Part shown: positions 1 through 12,289 of the stretch, piece after piece
How positions within the stretch are numbered: position 1 is the stretch's first letter
Layout: each line of letters begins with the position of its first letter
Source: Cladocopium goreaui
Taxonomy: Eukaryota; Sar; Dinophyceae; Suessiales; Symbiodiniaceae
Reading direction: 5' to 3'
DNA length: 64,000 nt
NCBI GenBank assembly: GCA_947184155.2
Contig: CAMXCT020001755.1
Coordinates: 62,001 to 126,000, forward strand
Position numbers and translations under genes: made by a program
Notes under the pieces: model-generated
What the model saw: only the letters and a program-made list of their open reading frames with translations
Databases searched by the model: none
Told to the model about the DNA's origin: nothing

Positions 1-195
1 CGTTGAAGTGGCGCTTGAAGAGGTGAACGTGGCAGGTGGTGCGGAGAGTGTCAAGGAAGAGCATTCACGGTTGTCTCAGGGGTTACTGTGGTCAGCCGAA
101 TTTCGCTTGGTTCCCTGCTAGGTGGCTAGCAAAATTGCACCCCTCTTTCAACAAGGGAAAGCGGGATCTTATCAGAATGTCCAAGCGGTCCAGAT

Positions 196-858
196 TCAGC
201 GCCGCCGCAGTCTGGGGAGAGTAGCGACCATACATCCTCTTATCCTCTGCGAGTAGAGATTGCCACGTTGTGTCAAGTACGAAGATGGCAGGAGAGTTAG
301 CTTTGTTTTTGGCAGCAGTAGCCTGGCCATCTCAGCCTGCTTGACCTTCTTCAGAGCACGGTTCGGGAAATCGTAGTTGGCCCATTGGGGGTTGATGGCT
401 ACCTGTGAGAGCCACACCGCAGGCCTAGGGAAGAAAACACGGCTTGCTAGTCTAGTCAGGTCAAGTGTCCACTCGGAGAACATGTGTCGGTGCCCGATTT
501 TCTTGTGTTGAGAGAGGGCAAACTGAGACACACTTCCTTGAAGGTACCACCCACGCAGCAAGCTGTAATCGGTGGGCCAGTTGCGGGGGCACACCGTGGC
601 ATCTTTCCTCCACCGTTCAGCAGTGATGCCCTTCTCAGACGGGGTGATGACCTCTAAGACTACTCGCACCGCTCCTATGGAGATAAAGCTGAGCATCACA
701 CCCGGCTCAATCAGATTATTACTGCACCTCTCAATTTTTATCGTGCTGAAACTGCTTCGCCGAGAGCACTCACTGTCAATTTCCCATTTTGTACCGGGGG
801 CTCGATTGTCGGCAAAGCGCGCCGCCAGTAGGGTGACATCACTGCGGGCTGACGCCAC
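196..858 (-). CDS. Unrecognised 220-residue open reading frame
   Basis: An uninterrupted minus-strand frame of 220 codons starts with ATG and ends in a run of arginines. I do not recognise a family. The protein is basic, with a central stretch rich in Trp, Leu and Val and no clear signal peptide or membrane span. A frame this long is unlikely by chance at this base composition, but it is also unlike the small exons of the recognised genes in this window, so it could be a piece of a transposable element or a retrocopy. A dispersed repeat begins about 30 bp beyond its start codon. No flanking exon was identified. Confidence 0.25.
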   Translation of the reverse strand: MASARSDVTLLAARFADNRAPGTKWEIDSECSRRSSFSTIKIERCSNNLIEPGVMLSFISIGAVRVVLEVITPSEKGITAERWRKDATVCPRNWPTDYSLLRGWYLQGSVSQFALSQHKKIGHRHMFSEWTLDLTRLASRVFFPRPAVWLSQVAINPQWANYDFPNRALKKVKQAEMARLLLPKTKLTLLPSSYLTQRGNLYSQRIRGCMVATLPRLRRR

Positions 859-884
859 GCTTCACCTATATCTCAGTGCCATAC

Positions 885-1066
885 AGGTCAGGTTCAACAG
901 GGTTCCGGAGAAGGTTCCGGAGAAGGCCTGCACGGCCTTTCAACTCACGGAAACCAAGCTGAGGTGTTTCCAGCGCTTTGCTTGGCAGCACGCTTCAGAA
1001 AGATTTGTAAAAATAAACCGTTGCAGCTGTTGGGGATACCACCAAAGCTTTAGGAACAAACTACAC
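885..1066 (+). repeat. Dispersed repeat sharing its 3' tail with 42.58-42.70 kb
   Basis: This stretch carries GGTTCAACAGGGTTCCGGAG followed by GAAGGTTCCGGAGAAGG. It ends in a tail containing TTTCCAGCGCTT, GCAGCTGTTGGGGATACCAC and AAGCTT. The same tail, in the same order and orientation, follows the minisatellite at 41.8-42.6 kb. The two loci are therefore members of one dispersed family whose body is the GGTTCCGGAGAA minisatellite. This copy has only two short repeat units. Confidence 0.7.
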
Positions 1067-1069
1067 TCA

Positions 1070-2860
1070 TGATTCAACATTTGCGGACCATCTGACGATA
1101 TCGAGGCTCCTGCATATCTGACCTCGTCCCTGAGCGGGACCCAGGTGACTCAGGACGTCTGGGTCGACAGGTGGATATATGATATATTTACATATATATT
1201 TTGTATCCTACAGTTGAATTGGGAACTATTGGGAAATTCAATCGGTACATTGCATGGGGAAATCATCGGGTGTAGATAACCAACAAATACCAACAAAATG
1301 ATATGGGTCTGTCTGAAAATGGGAGATGGGCCCCTCAAATGGCCATCCATTCACGGGAAATTTTTGGGTACTCCACTCTTAGTCAAACCCAACAAAGCCC
1401 AAAAATGTTTGGTAGCAAAGTGACTGGAGAAGCAACCCGTCACAAGTAAGACTCCCCGTAGTCTTTCCAGCATCTTCCGGCCACATACATGATGCGGAAT
1501 TGAACCAAAAATGCTCAAATTGTTTGGAAGGGCCAAGATCTTGGAACCATGTGATGTGAAACCTCATGAATGGTAACAGTCCAGGACCGGAAAGACTTTG
1601 AGAGGCCTGGAAGGATGCATACTGGCTGAAGGATTGCAGCAGATTGCACAAATATAGTATATATAAAGTACATACGTATGCTAAGCTAGATATTATATAT
1701 CATACGCATATATATATATATTTGTACATACATACATAATTAGGAGATCAATTATCTATAATGAAACACCGGATTTAAAATGATGATGAAGACACCAAAT
1801 TCCATTTTCATAGATGCATAAAGTCATAAAATCATGAATAAGCACAGGACCGGTAATTGGCACTGACATGGTTTGCAGGAAATGCGGAAATGCTACTGAT
1901 TGGCAGACTGTGTATAGATGAGATATACATGTGATTCTATATCTATAGATGTATATAGATCCTGATATAGAACTCACAACAACAATTTGCCACCTTGTGG
2001 GACATCCAGCAGGTAAAATGTTCGCTTTTTAGAATTAGTGAAGAGTCACAGACCATTTGGACTTGACTCATGACCCAAAAAATTGGAGAGTTTTATACAT
2101 AGATGTCCTTTTCCCATTGGTTGGTTGATTAATAGAGGGGTTTGTTTACACCTTTAACAACAGGACATTATTGGTTTTATACCTCATTTTCAGACACACC
2201 CTTAGACTAACAATGACCACAGGCAGACCTCCGCGGAAGCGTTCCTTGGCGGCGTTTCGGAACAGTTCAGTTGGTCAGTTGATGAATCCCGTCGCCCCAA
2301 TACAACACGTTAGAAGGTCCCAAATATGTGTAAATACCCTAACTAATGCATCTTTTCTGTGGGATGTTTATTAGGGAGATGGGATTAGTAAGTTCGACAC
2401 CTAAGACCTAGTGAGCTAGTTCATGCGTGAGTTAGTTGGTTGATTAGTTAGACACCTCGTGAGCTAGACACTAGTCAGCTAGACATTCATTAACTCGATT
2501 GGTTATATAGCTTCCGTAGTTGGTTGATAGCTTGGTATGAGTTCGGCTGTGCCAGTCATGCTTACCGATAGGGTTGTAGCGTCGTGCGTTCTCCAATCAT
2601 TTCTGCAGGAATCTGGTGGATGTTTTGACTGAGCATTGCCGAACCCATCAGGAGACGAGGACAGTTCGCCATTGATGTGCAACTCTTGGAATGCGTGCAA
2701 CGTCACGAAACTTCCAAGGCAGGTCAGTTTATTTGCTGGATTGCTGTCTGAGTTGGGTAGTCAATTTGACATTTGACATTTCACATTGGTTTCCACATCC
2801 AAATAGTGTTTGCTTCGCGTTGTTTCAGGACTCAAAACGTTGACATTTCCAGCTCTTTTC
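1070..2860. other. No supported gene; simple-sequence patches
   Basis: Only TA-rich patches are evident, around 1165-1200 and 1655-1735, and a CTAGTGAGCTAGTT-like short repeat around 2405-2490. The frames read as short fragments with no domain-like content. Confidence 0.5.
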
Positions 2861-2881
2861 TTGGTCCTTGCCTGGATCCAG

Positions 2882-5872
2882 GTGAAAGAATTGCTGAAAC
2901 AACGTGCAGATGTGTCTCTGCCATGTGTGGAGAACAAACTGCAGTCAGTCGGTGTTTGAAGTGTGACATCGAATGCCTGATGTTTCACAAAAGGTTGTGA
3001 ATCATGAGAAAAGTAAGTGGATCTTCAACAGGTTTCATAGTTCTTTCTTGTAAATTCTGACGGGAATTATGAAAAGAAAGCTTTCCTCCCATCAAACAAC
3101 GATTTTTTCCAGATTTTTCACCAAAACAAAGGCCGGAGAGCTCTCTGGTCTTGGGTTCGCCAGGTCAACTTTCAGGAAGGTACGCCATACCTCCGCACAC
3201 CTCTGCATCTTGCAGCGCCTTGGCGTGGCGTTAGGTACTGGACAGGAGAGCTATTTTTAGTTAGGACACTTGGGGTTTGTTGCAATTATGAATATATATA
3301 TATATTATTGGGTTGTTATTGGTTTGGGTTTCCGATCTGAGAATTAGGTACTGAGGTACTGCATTTCTTTGAAGGTTCGTCATATAATTGGTACCAATTT
3401 GAGTTTCTTTGCTTCTGAGTGGTCAGGTGGAAAGTGGTGGAACTGTTGAAGAGGTGGGCTACTTGCTTCAGGCCCTGGGCCAAGTGAACACCGAAAATTG
3501 ACGTTTCCAATTTGAAACGCCCGACATTAAGGCCGCTGCCAATGTGAATGCAGTCATGGCACAAGGAAAGACTCCTTTGCACGTGGCCATCCAGCAGTCC
3601 GGATGCTCAAAGACGGGGCGAGGCCGCCAGAGACCGCCAGTTTGCCCTTGAAAGCTCAGCTGTGCCGCTCACCGTACCATGATGTACATGATTTACATGC
3701 AGGATGTGTAATTACACTATATTCATATTGATGCATATTGTATTTAACATGTATGTGCATAATATATATATTTCCATGTATGTGTGTATATATATAAATA
3801 TATACATCATGGACATCTCTCACATGTATATATATGTATATAATATATATATGTATACAGAAATCATGGATGAGTGACATCACATACACATTTACATAAA
3901 TAAATAAATAAATAGATAAATACACACATATATATATATGTATGTATACATACACATATTTCATTTCCAATTGTTTCGATCATTGGGCTTCCAGTGCCCC
4001 TTCAGCCTTGGAAAGCTCAAGTTCTTCCGAGGTACCAAAGAATTCCCACCGTGGCGGTTGGAATGCTGCGTCTCGCTGAGAACAGTGCCCGATCTGGTGT
4101 CGCTTCACAGAGAATGTGCGATTGCTGGATACTTGACACTCATGTATGAGTTCATGAACCTCTGGAGATTTTTTCGTCATTCAAACGCACCTCTCTCTCT
4201 CTCTCACTCTGAAGCTTCCATATATGTATATATATATATGTATGAATTATATACATATACATATACATATATAGATATACATATATATATGTATATGTAT
4301 ATGTATATGTATATATATATGTATGTATATGTATATATATATGTATATATATGTATATATATGTATATATATATGTATATATATATATATGTATATATAT
4401 ATATGAATGTATATATATATATATGAGCTTCCCCGCTATCATAGTATATGCAAAATTTCAATTCCGCAGGCAAATTTACCTACAAAGATCTTAGAATATG
4501 CCACCATTCCATGTTGAAACTTTTTCTCATCATTTGGTCTTTGCTCTCGAAGCCTTTGTACATCCATATATGGTCAACCATATTCTAAGTATAGTGTTTT
4601 TGACTTCAACTGTATTCTAAGTATCTGTTTTCAAGTTCAATTCCTGGGATGCCCGGGGAAGCCAAAATTTTAATTCCATATTCTATGATAGCGGGGAAGG
4701 TTATACATATGTCTATATGTATATTATATATATATGTATATTATATATATGTATATTATATGTATATATATATATATATGTATGTATAGAGTTCACACAC
4801 TGGAATGCTCCCATACTGTTGCTCCTCAACCAAGCTGTTCAACATCGCTCAACATCGGACCTTTGGATGCCGACGGTCGCTCGGTCGAGGCTGTGCAGCA
4901 ATGCAAAGCCGGATGCCAAAGATTCCAGGAGCTCAGTTGCGCGGATCGTAATGAAAAACACAGCATCACATTGACAAGGAATTTAGGAATATCCTTAGTC
5001 CAAAGTCCCTAGTATGTAAATCCATCGCCTTTTATTGGTATTTTTCCACTTCAATAATACAGCAACTCCCAGAAAAGATACGAATATAATGAAGGATTGA
5101 GCAGTATGTGATCCACATCTTGGCTGTTAGTTTCCACCGTTGGGCCAGATTCATAGTTTCCTGGCTGGTGCGGATTGTCTTATTGAACATGTTTGGTTTT
5201 CCTATACCATAGGAGTCGACAAAATCAGATCCTGCGAAAATCCGTGGTATCTTTTTGGAGAGTGGAGCCCCCCCAGCGGCCAGTAACCGGACACCCATGG
5301 ACCTGGTAAAGCAAGTCTTTGGACAGCTTGGGGCACCCAGAAACTGGGGCTGCTGGGGTGAAATGATGAAAAAAAGAGCCACTATAGATGAAATTGGCGA
5401 TATAAAGTTGATTGCCACTATAAATGATGCAATAGCATCAATAGCTATTTTTCAATCGTGATACTGGCAATCAAGCATGCATGTTATGTACATGCTGACG
5501 TAAGTGGTCTGGCCTCAGGCTTTCTGCCAGAGGTGCAGACAACCAACCTCTGCTATCGGCAGCTGATAGTGCAAAGGCGGGGCCACCAGTGCAACTCCAA
5601 TTCCCATGCTTTTTTGCAGGCCACATGCCACATATGGTTTTGTTGGATAGAAGCATTAGGAGCCCACAAAATCCCACGGTTTATATTAATGTTTGTATTG
5701 GACACCTCATTTTCACCATTATTTGGTGATAAATTGGGGGTTGGTCCATGTTGATCGTCCATTTTCAGGTACCACGGCCCGATGGCCAACTAATTCAAGT
5801 GCTGATCCCATGAGGCGCGACAGTTGCTGTCCTTGGTGATGGACCAGCGGATGGTGGCCTTCAATTTGGAGA
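2882..5872 (+). CDS. Scattered ankyrin-repeat-like exon fragments (partial or decayed gene)
   Basis: Several short + strand segments with AG acceptors read like pieces of ankyrin repeats. They are [14 protein letters not shown] at about 2882-2928, [14 protein letters not shown] at about 3190-3232, [20 protein letters not shown] at about 3522-3581 followed by VAIQQ, and [20 protein letters not shown] at about 5252-5311. An amphipathic segment [19 protein letters not shown] lies at about 5816-5872, and a further coding-like stretch at about 4855-4945. TPLH and LLxxGA are the ankyrin signatures seen. Frames do not join cleanly (a stop lies between 3427 and 3520), so this may be a decayed copy or a gene whose other exons I missed. 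Ankyrin proteins act as protein-binding scaffolds; no specific role can be given. Confidence 0.35.
3720..4427. repeat. TA/CATA microsatellite patches
   Basis: Two TA-rich simple-sequence blocks (about 3720-3965 and 4215-4427) flank a unique stretch at 3970-4200. That unique stretch contains an unassigned open frame on the + strand. The second block runs directly into the MITE-like element at 4428. Confidence 0.8.
4428..4699. mobile_element. MITE-like element with 23-bp terminal inverted repeats
   Basis: The left end CTTCCCCGCTATCATAG continues with TATATG. The right end is its reverse complement with one mismatch (positions 4677-4699, ending CTATGATAGCGGGGAAG). The 272-bp element has no coding capacity. 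Internally it carries a short direct repeat, TATTCTAAGTAT, twice (around 4580 and 4611). It sits inside TA microsatellite DNA, so a TA-type target duplication cannot be told apart from the background. The shape fits a non-autonomous DNA transposon; the superfamily is unknown. Confidence 0.7.
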
Positions 5873-5879
5873 GTCAGGC

Positions 5880-6975
5880 CTTGATCCATTTGATTTTCTG
5901 AGTATTGGATGGATTTTGGAGGTTGATTTTATCTGATTTCTTGGTGCAAAGATGTTTCCAGAACCGCAGAGATGTATTGCTTTCACCATGATGCTATCTA
6001 TCAGATCTCGTGGGTGACATTTAAAGAAACATTGTCCCTATTTGGACCGTGTCTAAAGATTCACCATCAGGGCTTACTTGGTGGCCTTCCTTGCAAGTGA
6101 CTAGCCTTCATGTGGGGTCATCATGGAAATTGGGTCACCTCATCCCTGTCCCAGGAGGTTCAAAACGTGCATTTTGCCGCGGGGGTCTGAGTAGGCCTGC
6201 TTCGAAATGGTGCCAGGATATTAACCACAGATTTTGAGGACCTTGAAGCAAAACCAGATGACCAGAATATGGCACTGTTTGTTTCGGAAATGGGGTACGG
6301 TATAATATACGTACTGATCTATGGCCATTCATTGATGGCACCTCGAACGGGAAAAAGGTGGGTGGGAAGTAATATCATTGTTTGGTATTTGCCCCTTTCT
6401 GAAGTTCAACATCCGCAAAAAACATCTATCATTCACACATTTGTCGACATGCTTTTCTCCAAACACGGCTTGTTCCCTTGGACATCATTCCCAGAAAGCG
6501 AAAATCTGCTGTTAAACCTCCTTTTGGAACTGGGGTAAGAAACATGGTCAATCCCGTAGATTTTCCATCAAAAACCAGCCCAATGAATCATTGGAACTCT
6601 CTTTTCACTGAACAATATCCGATTACTAAGGACACCGAAGGGGACAAGGTGGTCTATGACACAAGGTCTGGAGTAGGTTTGCAGGGGCACTTAGCAAGTT
6701 GGCTGACCGATGGACCTGGGGGGTTCGTTTACCCCGCCGACTTTCAGCATGGTGAGCTGAAATCCCCCTTTCAAGATCTAAGTCTTTTCCAAATTAAATG
6801 GTGGACCTTCCAGCCAAGGGTAGGACGTGTGGTTGTTTGCCTGATGTCTTCACCAGAAAGATGGGTGCAGCAAGAAAGGTGAATCTCCAAAACCACCAAG
6901 CAGAAATATGGTCATGTTGGTTCATTCGGCACTCATTTCCACGGGGAGGCTGGCGTCAGGATTAGTGGCTAAGGT
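5880..6975. other. No supported gene
   Basis: Open frames of 60-130 codons occur, but with intron-like composition (CCATC, TTGGT, TTTTGG runs) and no domain resemblance. I see nothing I can support. Confidence 0.5.
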
Positions 6976-6982
6976 ACAGCGT

Positions 6983-7487
6983 GAAGACGCAGCGGCCGCT
7001 GTTCTTCAAGTTTCCGGGCTCAGTCGCGGCGGTTGACTGCGTGCGATGGATTTTCTGAGGTGAGCAACTGTCAAATGACTTAAGTGATTTTTTATTTTTT
7101 TTAAATCTTTCACAAACCAGTCGAGTGGTTTAGTGATTTTACCATTTTATTCTACACAGTTGGCATCCCAGGAACCTGAAGCAAAAGCCATGCTGGCATG
7201 TTACTGGGCGAACTGTAGGCCACTGCGAACAGGCACCAGGTGATACCAGCTGTACTATTCTCAGGTTTTGGTTGACTAATTGATACCAGCTGTAACTGTC
7301 TCCCAAAGCACTTGACTTAAAACTAGGGTGGTTCCCCTCAGTCCATCATATTCCAATATGCTATTGATCCTATATGGATCTTATCGTAATTGGGATCCAT
7401 CGGCCAGGAACGAGGGCAGCGTGTATAACGTGGCCGTGAATCCGGAATCTGGAACGGTGGCGGCCGAGACGCTCAGAGCGCTCTTTG
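6983..7487 (+). CDS. Two candidate exons of an unrecognised gene
   Basis: Two GC-rich segments bounded by AG acceptors have exon-like composition. 6987-7039 reads VQREDAAAAVLQVSGLSRG. 7408-7487 reads NEGSVYNVAVNPESGTVAAE followed by TLRALFG. Both contrast with the AT-richer sequence around them. No family is recognised and the joining is not established. They could belong to a gene continuing in either direction. Confidence 0.25.
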
Positions 7488-8019
7488 GAAAACCTGTGAT
7501 TTTGAAAGGGGAATGATAATTAAGGGAAAAGAATGATGATCTACACCCTAAAATTGCCAGGACATGGGGGACATGTTGATTTTCCAAATTTCGGAACCAC
7601 TAGATTTTGGAAGTAGCCTATTTTTGAGACCCATGTTGAGAGATGGGTGTTACCAGAGTATTTTTGTGCAACGATCGGTTCCAACCAGAAGATGTTTCCT
7701 TTACCAGGAAATGATCAAGTTTAGTGGGGAAACTCCTGAAATGGGTACCGTTTCTTGGAAGTTGGACTGTGAGTGTTTTGAGTTTATCTCATTGCAAAAA
7801 GGTTGGATCCTGTTATCCTACATGATAGGGTATGATGTATGATGAACACATGCGAATACCCAATCAACTAGTGAGTGTACTTGCCAGGTAGTGCCCGGCC
7901 CGCGCTGGGCGGAAGTTTCGAAAAAAAAACAATCAGCTCTAAGAAATCAATGGCTTATAGGAATGTTTTGAGATGCAGAAGCAATGAAGTGTTGAAGCTG
8001 TGAAGTGCATCAACGAATG

Positions 8020-8425
8020 AGCAAATGGTGGTTGAGATGCCAATGAAATGATTGAACCAATGAATCAATAAACCAATGCATGAAAATTATCAATGTATCA
8101 ACGAATAAGTGAATCAATGAATGATTAAACCGATGAGTCAATTAATCAATGAATCAATGAATCAATGAGTCAATGAATCAATGGACGAGTGGAGTTGTTG
8201 AATCAATGAATCAACGAACCAATGAATCGATGACTCAGTGAATCGATGATTCAGCGAATCAACGAATCAATGAACCCATGGATCAATGATTTCGCGAAGC
8301 AATGAACCAATGAACCAACGCAGCAATGAATCAGTGAATCCATGGATATCAACGAGTCAATGAATGAACACATGAGTTGTTGGATGGATGGATGAATGGA
8401 TGGATGGATGGATGGATGGATGAGT
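8020..8425. repeat. Degenerate AATCAATG octamer array ending in GGAT repeats
   Basis: About 45 diverged copies of an 8-bp unit (AATCAATG, GAATCAAC, CAATGAAT) run from about 8020. They change into a near-perfect (GGAT)n run at about 8376-8425. Confidence 0.85.
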
Positions 8426-8585
8426 GAGCTACTTCTTTGTTGAGCTACTTCTGCACTGAACGACCTCTTCGCTGAGGTGCTTCTTTTTTCGGCTACTACT
8501 TCTCTCTGAACAGCCTCTTATTTGGGCTGCTCTGAGCTGCCTCCCAGCTACCTCTTCTGTAGCTTCTGCAACCCAATTCTCTTCT

Positions 8586-8815
8586 TTGCGCAGCTGTTAC
8601 AATGCGTTGAGCAACTTCCAGCTGCAATCCTGCATGGCGCAGGAGTAGCACTATGTCACTATGGTCAAGAACTACCTGTCTCGCAGCTGTTCCAATGCGT
8701 TTAGCAACCTCCAGCTGCAATCCCGAATGCCAGGAGTGTCGCAGCATCATTCAAGCTTTGCTGCACGCAGCCGTGCCGATGTGTTTTTTCGCAGCCGTTT
8801 GCAAACCCGCATAGC
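8586..8815. repeat. Roughly 95-bp tandem repeat, 2-3 copies
   Basis: The unit GCAGCTGTTACAATGCGTT - GAGCAACTTCCAGCTGCAATC - GCAGGAGT recurs at about 8587, about 8682 and, degraded, at about 8789. The flanks share CTGAGCTGCC- and GAGCTACTTCT-type short repeats. Confidence 0.7.
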
Positions 8816-8899
8816 AGGAGCGTCGCATCACATCGACCCACGTTCGTGCAGCGTCAACTGCGCGGACTCGACCACACATATCCGGGTGTGGTTGACATG

Positions 8900-11360
8900 A
8901 TGGTGTGGTTGGCATGATGATAGGGTTGACATGATGATGTGGTGGACATGCTGGTGTGAATGCTAACCATGGCCATCGTCCGTAATTCGGAAGTTTTACT
9001 AAATTTCCTTTGGTGATTCTTTTGTCACTGATGTTATTATTGTTTTGACCGAATATAAATTATCAACTTCTTGGTGAGTTTGCTTGCGATAGTCACATTT
9101 TTTTATCGCTATATAATTCAGTTGTTTCCCAATTACACACTGTATCCCCTGCCCACACCGTGAGGCGTGTTTGAGGTTTCAGCAGGATGGGGCACAGGTG
9201 CGGGGCCCAGGTTCTACAGCCCGAATTTTATGACCACTCAATGGTCAATGGATTGGTTTATGGCAAAAATTACAGGAAACTCTGGTTTTGAACCCCCAAA
9301 TCAAACGGTTTCTACGCAATTTTCCAAGAAACAATTCTGGGAAATGGGGAATACGATGGTCAACCACTGGAATTCCGGGAAAAAATGTTCCTCACACGGT
9401 TGGACAAACCCACAGACAGATCTAGCCCGAGTGCCCACGATCAATGCCTGACCAGCCGGGTTAGTTGTACCATCCAGGTTAATCTGCTATCCCAAAGTCG
9501 GCAGCTCCCCAACCCTTCACCCAAACCTCATTTTTTGCAAGGGGAATGAATGACTTGCTGGAGGTTCCCTGACCACATAAGATACCCAAGTCAAGTCTGG
9601 TTGTCCCGTTGGTTTTCTTGACGAAGAATGGTTCCCACGTCAGGTGAATCCGCAAAGCGTCATCGTGATGGTCATTTGGCCACGGCTTCAAGGGGCAATG
9701 ATCACAGATTCTTCAACCCCTGCGATGTTGGATGTCCACGAGAGATTGAAACACTTTATTCTACACACACACACATATATATAAATACATACATACACAT
9801 TAGATACCCATAGATATGTGTAAATCACCACGATATCCTACACATTTTCACCCTGCAAAGCTGTTCAGTCTCTTGGTCTCGCCTCGGCTGACTCGACTCG
9901 GCCAAGGCCCAACGGGCAACTGCAGCACGAAGAGCCTCTAAAGCTGAGACTTCCGCCCACCGCAGGCCGCCGCTTTAGCGCTGCGCTTGCGGGTTGCCAG
10001 GGAGATATCGCCCGGGAATTTAACCGCTATTTTTTTCGGGATTTAAGGTGATTGCAGCATCATATGTGTCTGAAAATGGATACACATAAAGCGGTAGCTC
10101 CTGACAGCAGTGACTGTTAGGTTTCAGTCTCTGGGTTTGGGAGTGGTGCGAGGTTTTTTGCCAAACCCAAAAACCGGAACGGAATCCTGGAACCCAGGAA
10201 CCCAGGAACCTGCTGTCGGGTTGCAAAGCTGGATTGATTTTAACGAGGCATGATGATAGACCGTCCAATTTTGGAGTATCCTAGTTTCAGACAGCCGTAT
10301 AGCCCAAAATGGTTTGGTAATTAAGACTGTTCGAATCAGTACCCAAACTGTCAGAACGTCATTGATTTTCCAGAATAATCCCTTAGGGGCTTGCAATGCA
10401 TGTCATCATTTTTTGCCACCCTTCTCTTCTCTCTCTATTGAAACGCACGCAGACGTGTATTGTGAGGACTAAATAAACACTCGATTTATATATTTGGAGA
10501 CTTTCCGTGCGCGTCAGTTCCTTCGCAAGATTTGCTCCCGCCAATGGTGTCTTGGCACGGACGTTGGTCGGCACAGCCGTTGGTTGTCCGCAAATGGGGG
10601 ATTTATCCCCGAAGGAGGAAATAAAACTTTATACGATTGGATTTTGGTGGTAGAGCCTGTTGAGCTCCAGTCAAGTCCGGTTGGAAGTAGTTGCAAACTT
10701 GCGTATTGGGACGTGACATCCCATCATTGCTTGCCGCCCTCACACATGTTCATGCATGCACATGCATGTAATATTCACGCATTGGTATACAGACAGATAC
10801 ATAGATCAAACAAATACATTCTTGCATCATTGCACTATTTGCACTACTCTTATAGCTTCCAAATCGATAACAGTATGTGTCAAGATTGAAATACAGTGTC
10901 CCCCAAATTGGATGGTAAATATCCGTGGTCCCCTGGGCCTAGATTTTTCACCTATACGCACATTGTTGCCGGATGATATTCCCATTGTTTGTTGATTTCC
11001 CCATTTTGATTGATGCATATCATGATTCTTGATAGTCAACCCCTGAATTTTGTTGGTAAAAATTCTATTCTTGCTGTCAAGGTCCCCCATTTTTGATGGC
11101 AAGGTCCCTTCATCAGGGCATGCTGACACTGTATGAGCGACCCCAGGTCACTATGTCGCGCATACAGGGCACTTGCATTGTCATGGGTCGGTTGGCAGAT
11201 GGCCAGGTGGCACGTCACAATTTGGCGAGTTTTTGCAGGATATGTATGGATATCTAAGATTGACTATACTCAAGGAACCATTAGTGATTATGAGATATTC
11301 ACCCCGCTTCGCGTGGGGTGGCCGCCCACACCGCAGGTTTATTTCGGTCCGTGAGAGGGG
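8900..11360. other. No firm gene; one coding-like patch near 9.9 kb
   Basis: A GC-rich patch at about 9900-10015 is open in two + frames and could be an exon, but the frame cannot be chosen. The rest is intron-like unique sequence with short CA and TA runs (9765-9800, 10745-10800). Confidence 0.4.
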
Positions 11361-11373
11361 CTAAGGGTGGTTT

Positions 11374-11740
11374 TCCCCCGTGGGGGCTCCCCAAGCTAAG
11401 AATTTTCACTTTCCCCCGCCGTGGGGGCTCCCCAAGCTAGGGAATTTTCACTTTTCCCCCCCGTGGGGGCTCCCCAAGCTAGGGAATTTTCATTTTTCCC
11501 CCCCGTGGGGGCTCCCCAAGCTAGGGAATTTTCACTTTTCCCCTCCGTGGGGGCTCCCCAAGCTAGGGAATTTTCACTCTTCCTCTCCGTGGGGGCTCCC
11601 CAAGCTAGGGAATTTTCACTTTTCCCCTCCGTGGGGGCTTCCCAAGCTAGGGAATTTTCACTTTTCCCCGCCGTGACAGCTTCCCAAGCTATGGAATTTT
11701 CACTTTTCCCTCCCTTGGAGGCTCTCCAAGCTGCGGAATT
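11374..11740. repeat. 42-bp GC/AT-skewed minisatellite, nine copies
   Basis: Nine units of about 42 bp carry the core GTGGGGGCTCCCCAAGCTAG followed by GGAATTTTCACTTTTCCCC. Units start near 11374, 11421, 11463, 11505, 11547, 11589, 11630, 11672 and 11714. The last two are the most diverged. The period is a multiple of three, so every frame stays open and yields a repetitive peptide (GAPQAREFSLFPPV), but this is a by-product. The GGGGGCTCCCC core is palindromic. Confidence 0.9.
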
Positions 11741-11789
11741 TCAAATAGCTAGACAACGACGCCTAGATAGTCCCCCAAATCCCGTGTTC

Positions 11790-12270
11790 TTTGAATGTGT
11801 TTCCATGTTTTTGCAATGGTTTCCTTCAAAGCACGGTACTTTACACTTTTGTCGCCATAAAACCGGTCGAAAACATCATGTTCGACAATGCTTCCAATTC
11901 CCTTATCTCCCCAACCGTTGAAAATACCGCTATTTACAGTGTTTTCTTCAATTTTTCCATGTTCCAATGCCGGTAGCCAACTCCAACATATATATAAGAA
12001 ATCCTTCCAAAACATTGTTTTTGACAGTGTTTTTCCAATGTTTCCAGTCAAACAGACGGTAATTTACACGTTTTTTGCCATAAAGGCAGTAAATCCTTCC
12101 AAAACATTGCTTTTGACAGTGTTTTTGTAATGTTTCCAGTCAAGCATACGGTAATTTACACGTTTTTTGCTATAACGTCAGTCCAAAACACTTGTTTTTG
12201 CAGTGTTTTCAATGCTCTGGCATCCAAAAACCCTGCAAAATCTTGCTATGTACAATGTTTTTTTCATTTT
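11790..12270. repeat. Roughly 90-bp degenerate tandem repeat
   Basis: Units share TCCTTCCAAAACATTG, TTTTTGACAGTGTTTTT, AATGTTTCCAGTCAA and GGTAATTTACACGTTTTTTG. Clear unit starts are at 12001 and 12092, with a diverged unit near 12180 and degraded units upstream from 11790. Confidence 0.75.
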
Positions 12271-12289
12271 TGGCCGTTTTTCCATTGCC

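Noticed and set aside
11380-11921. Repetitive 100-166-codon proteins
   Set aside because: Translation of the 42-bp minisatellite; no start context, and intron-like surroundings.
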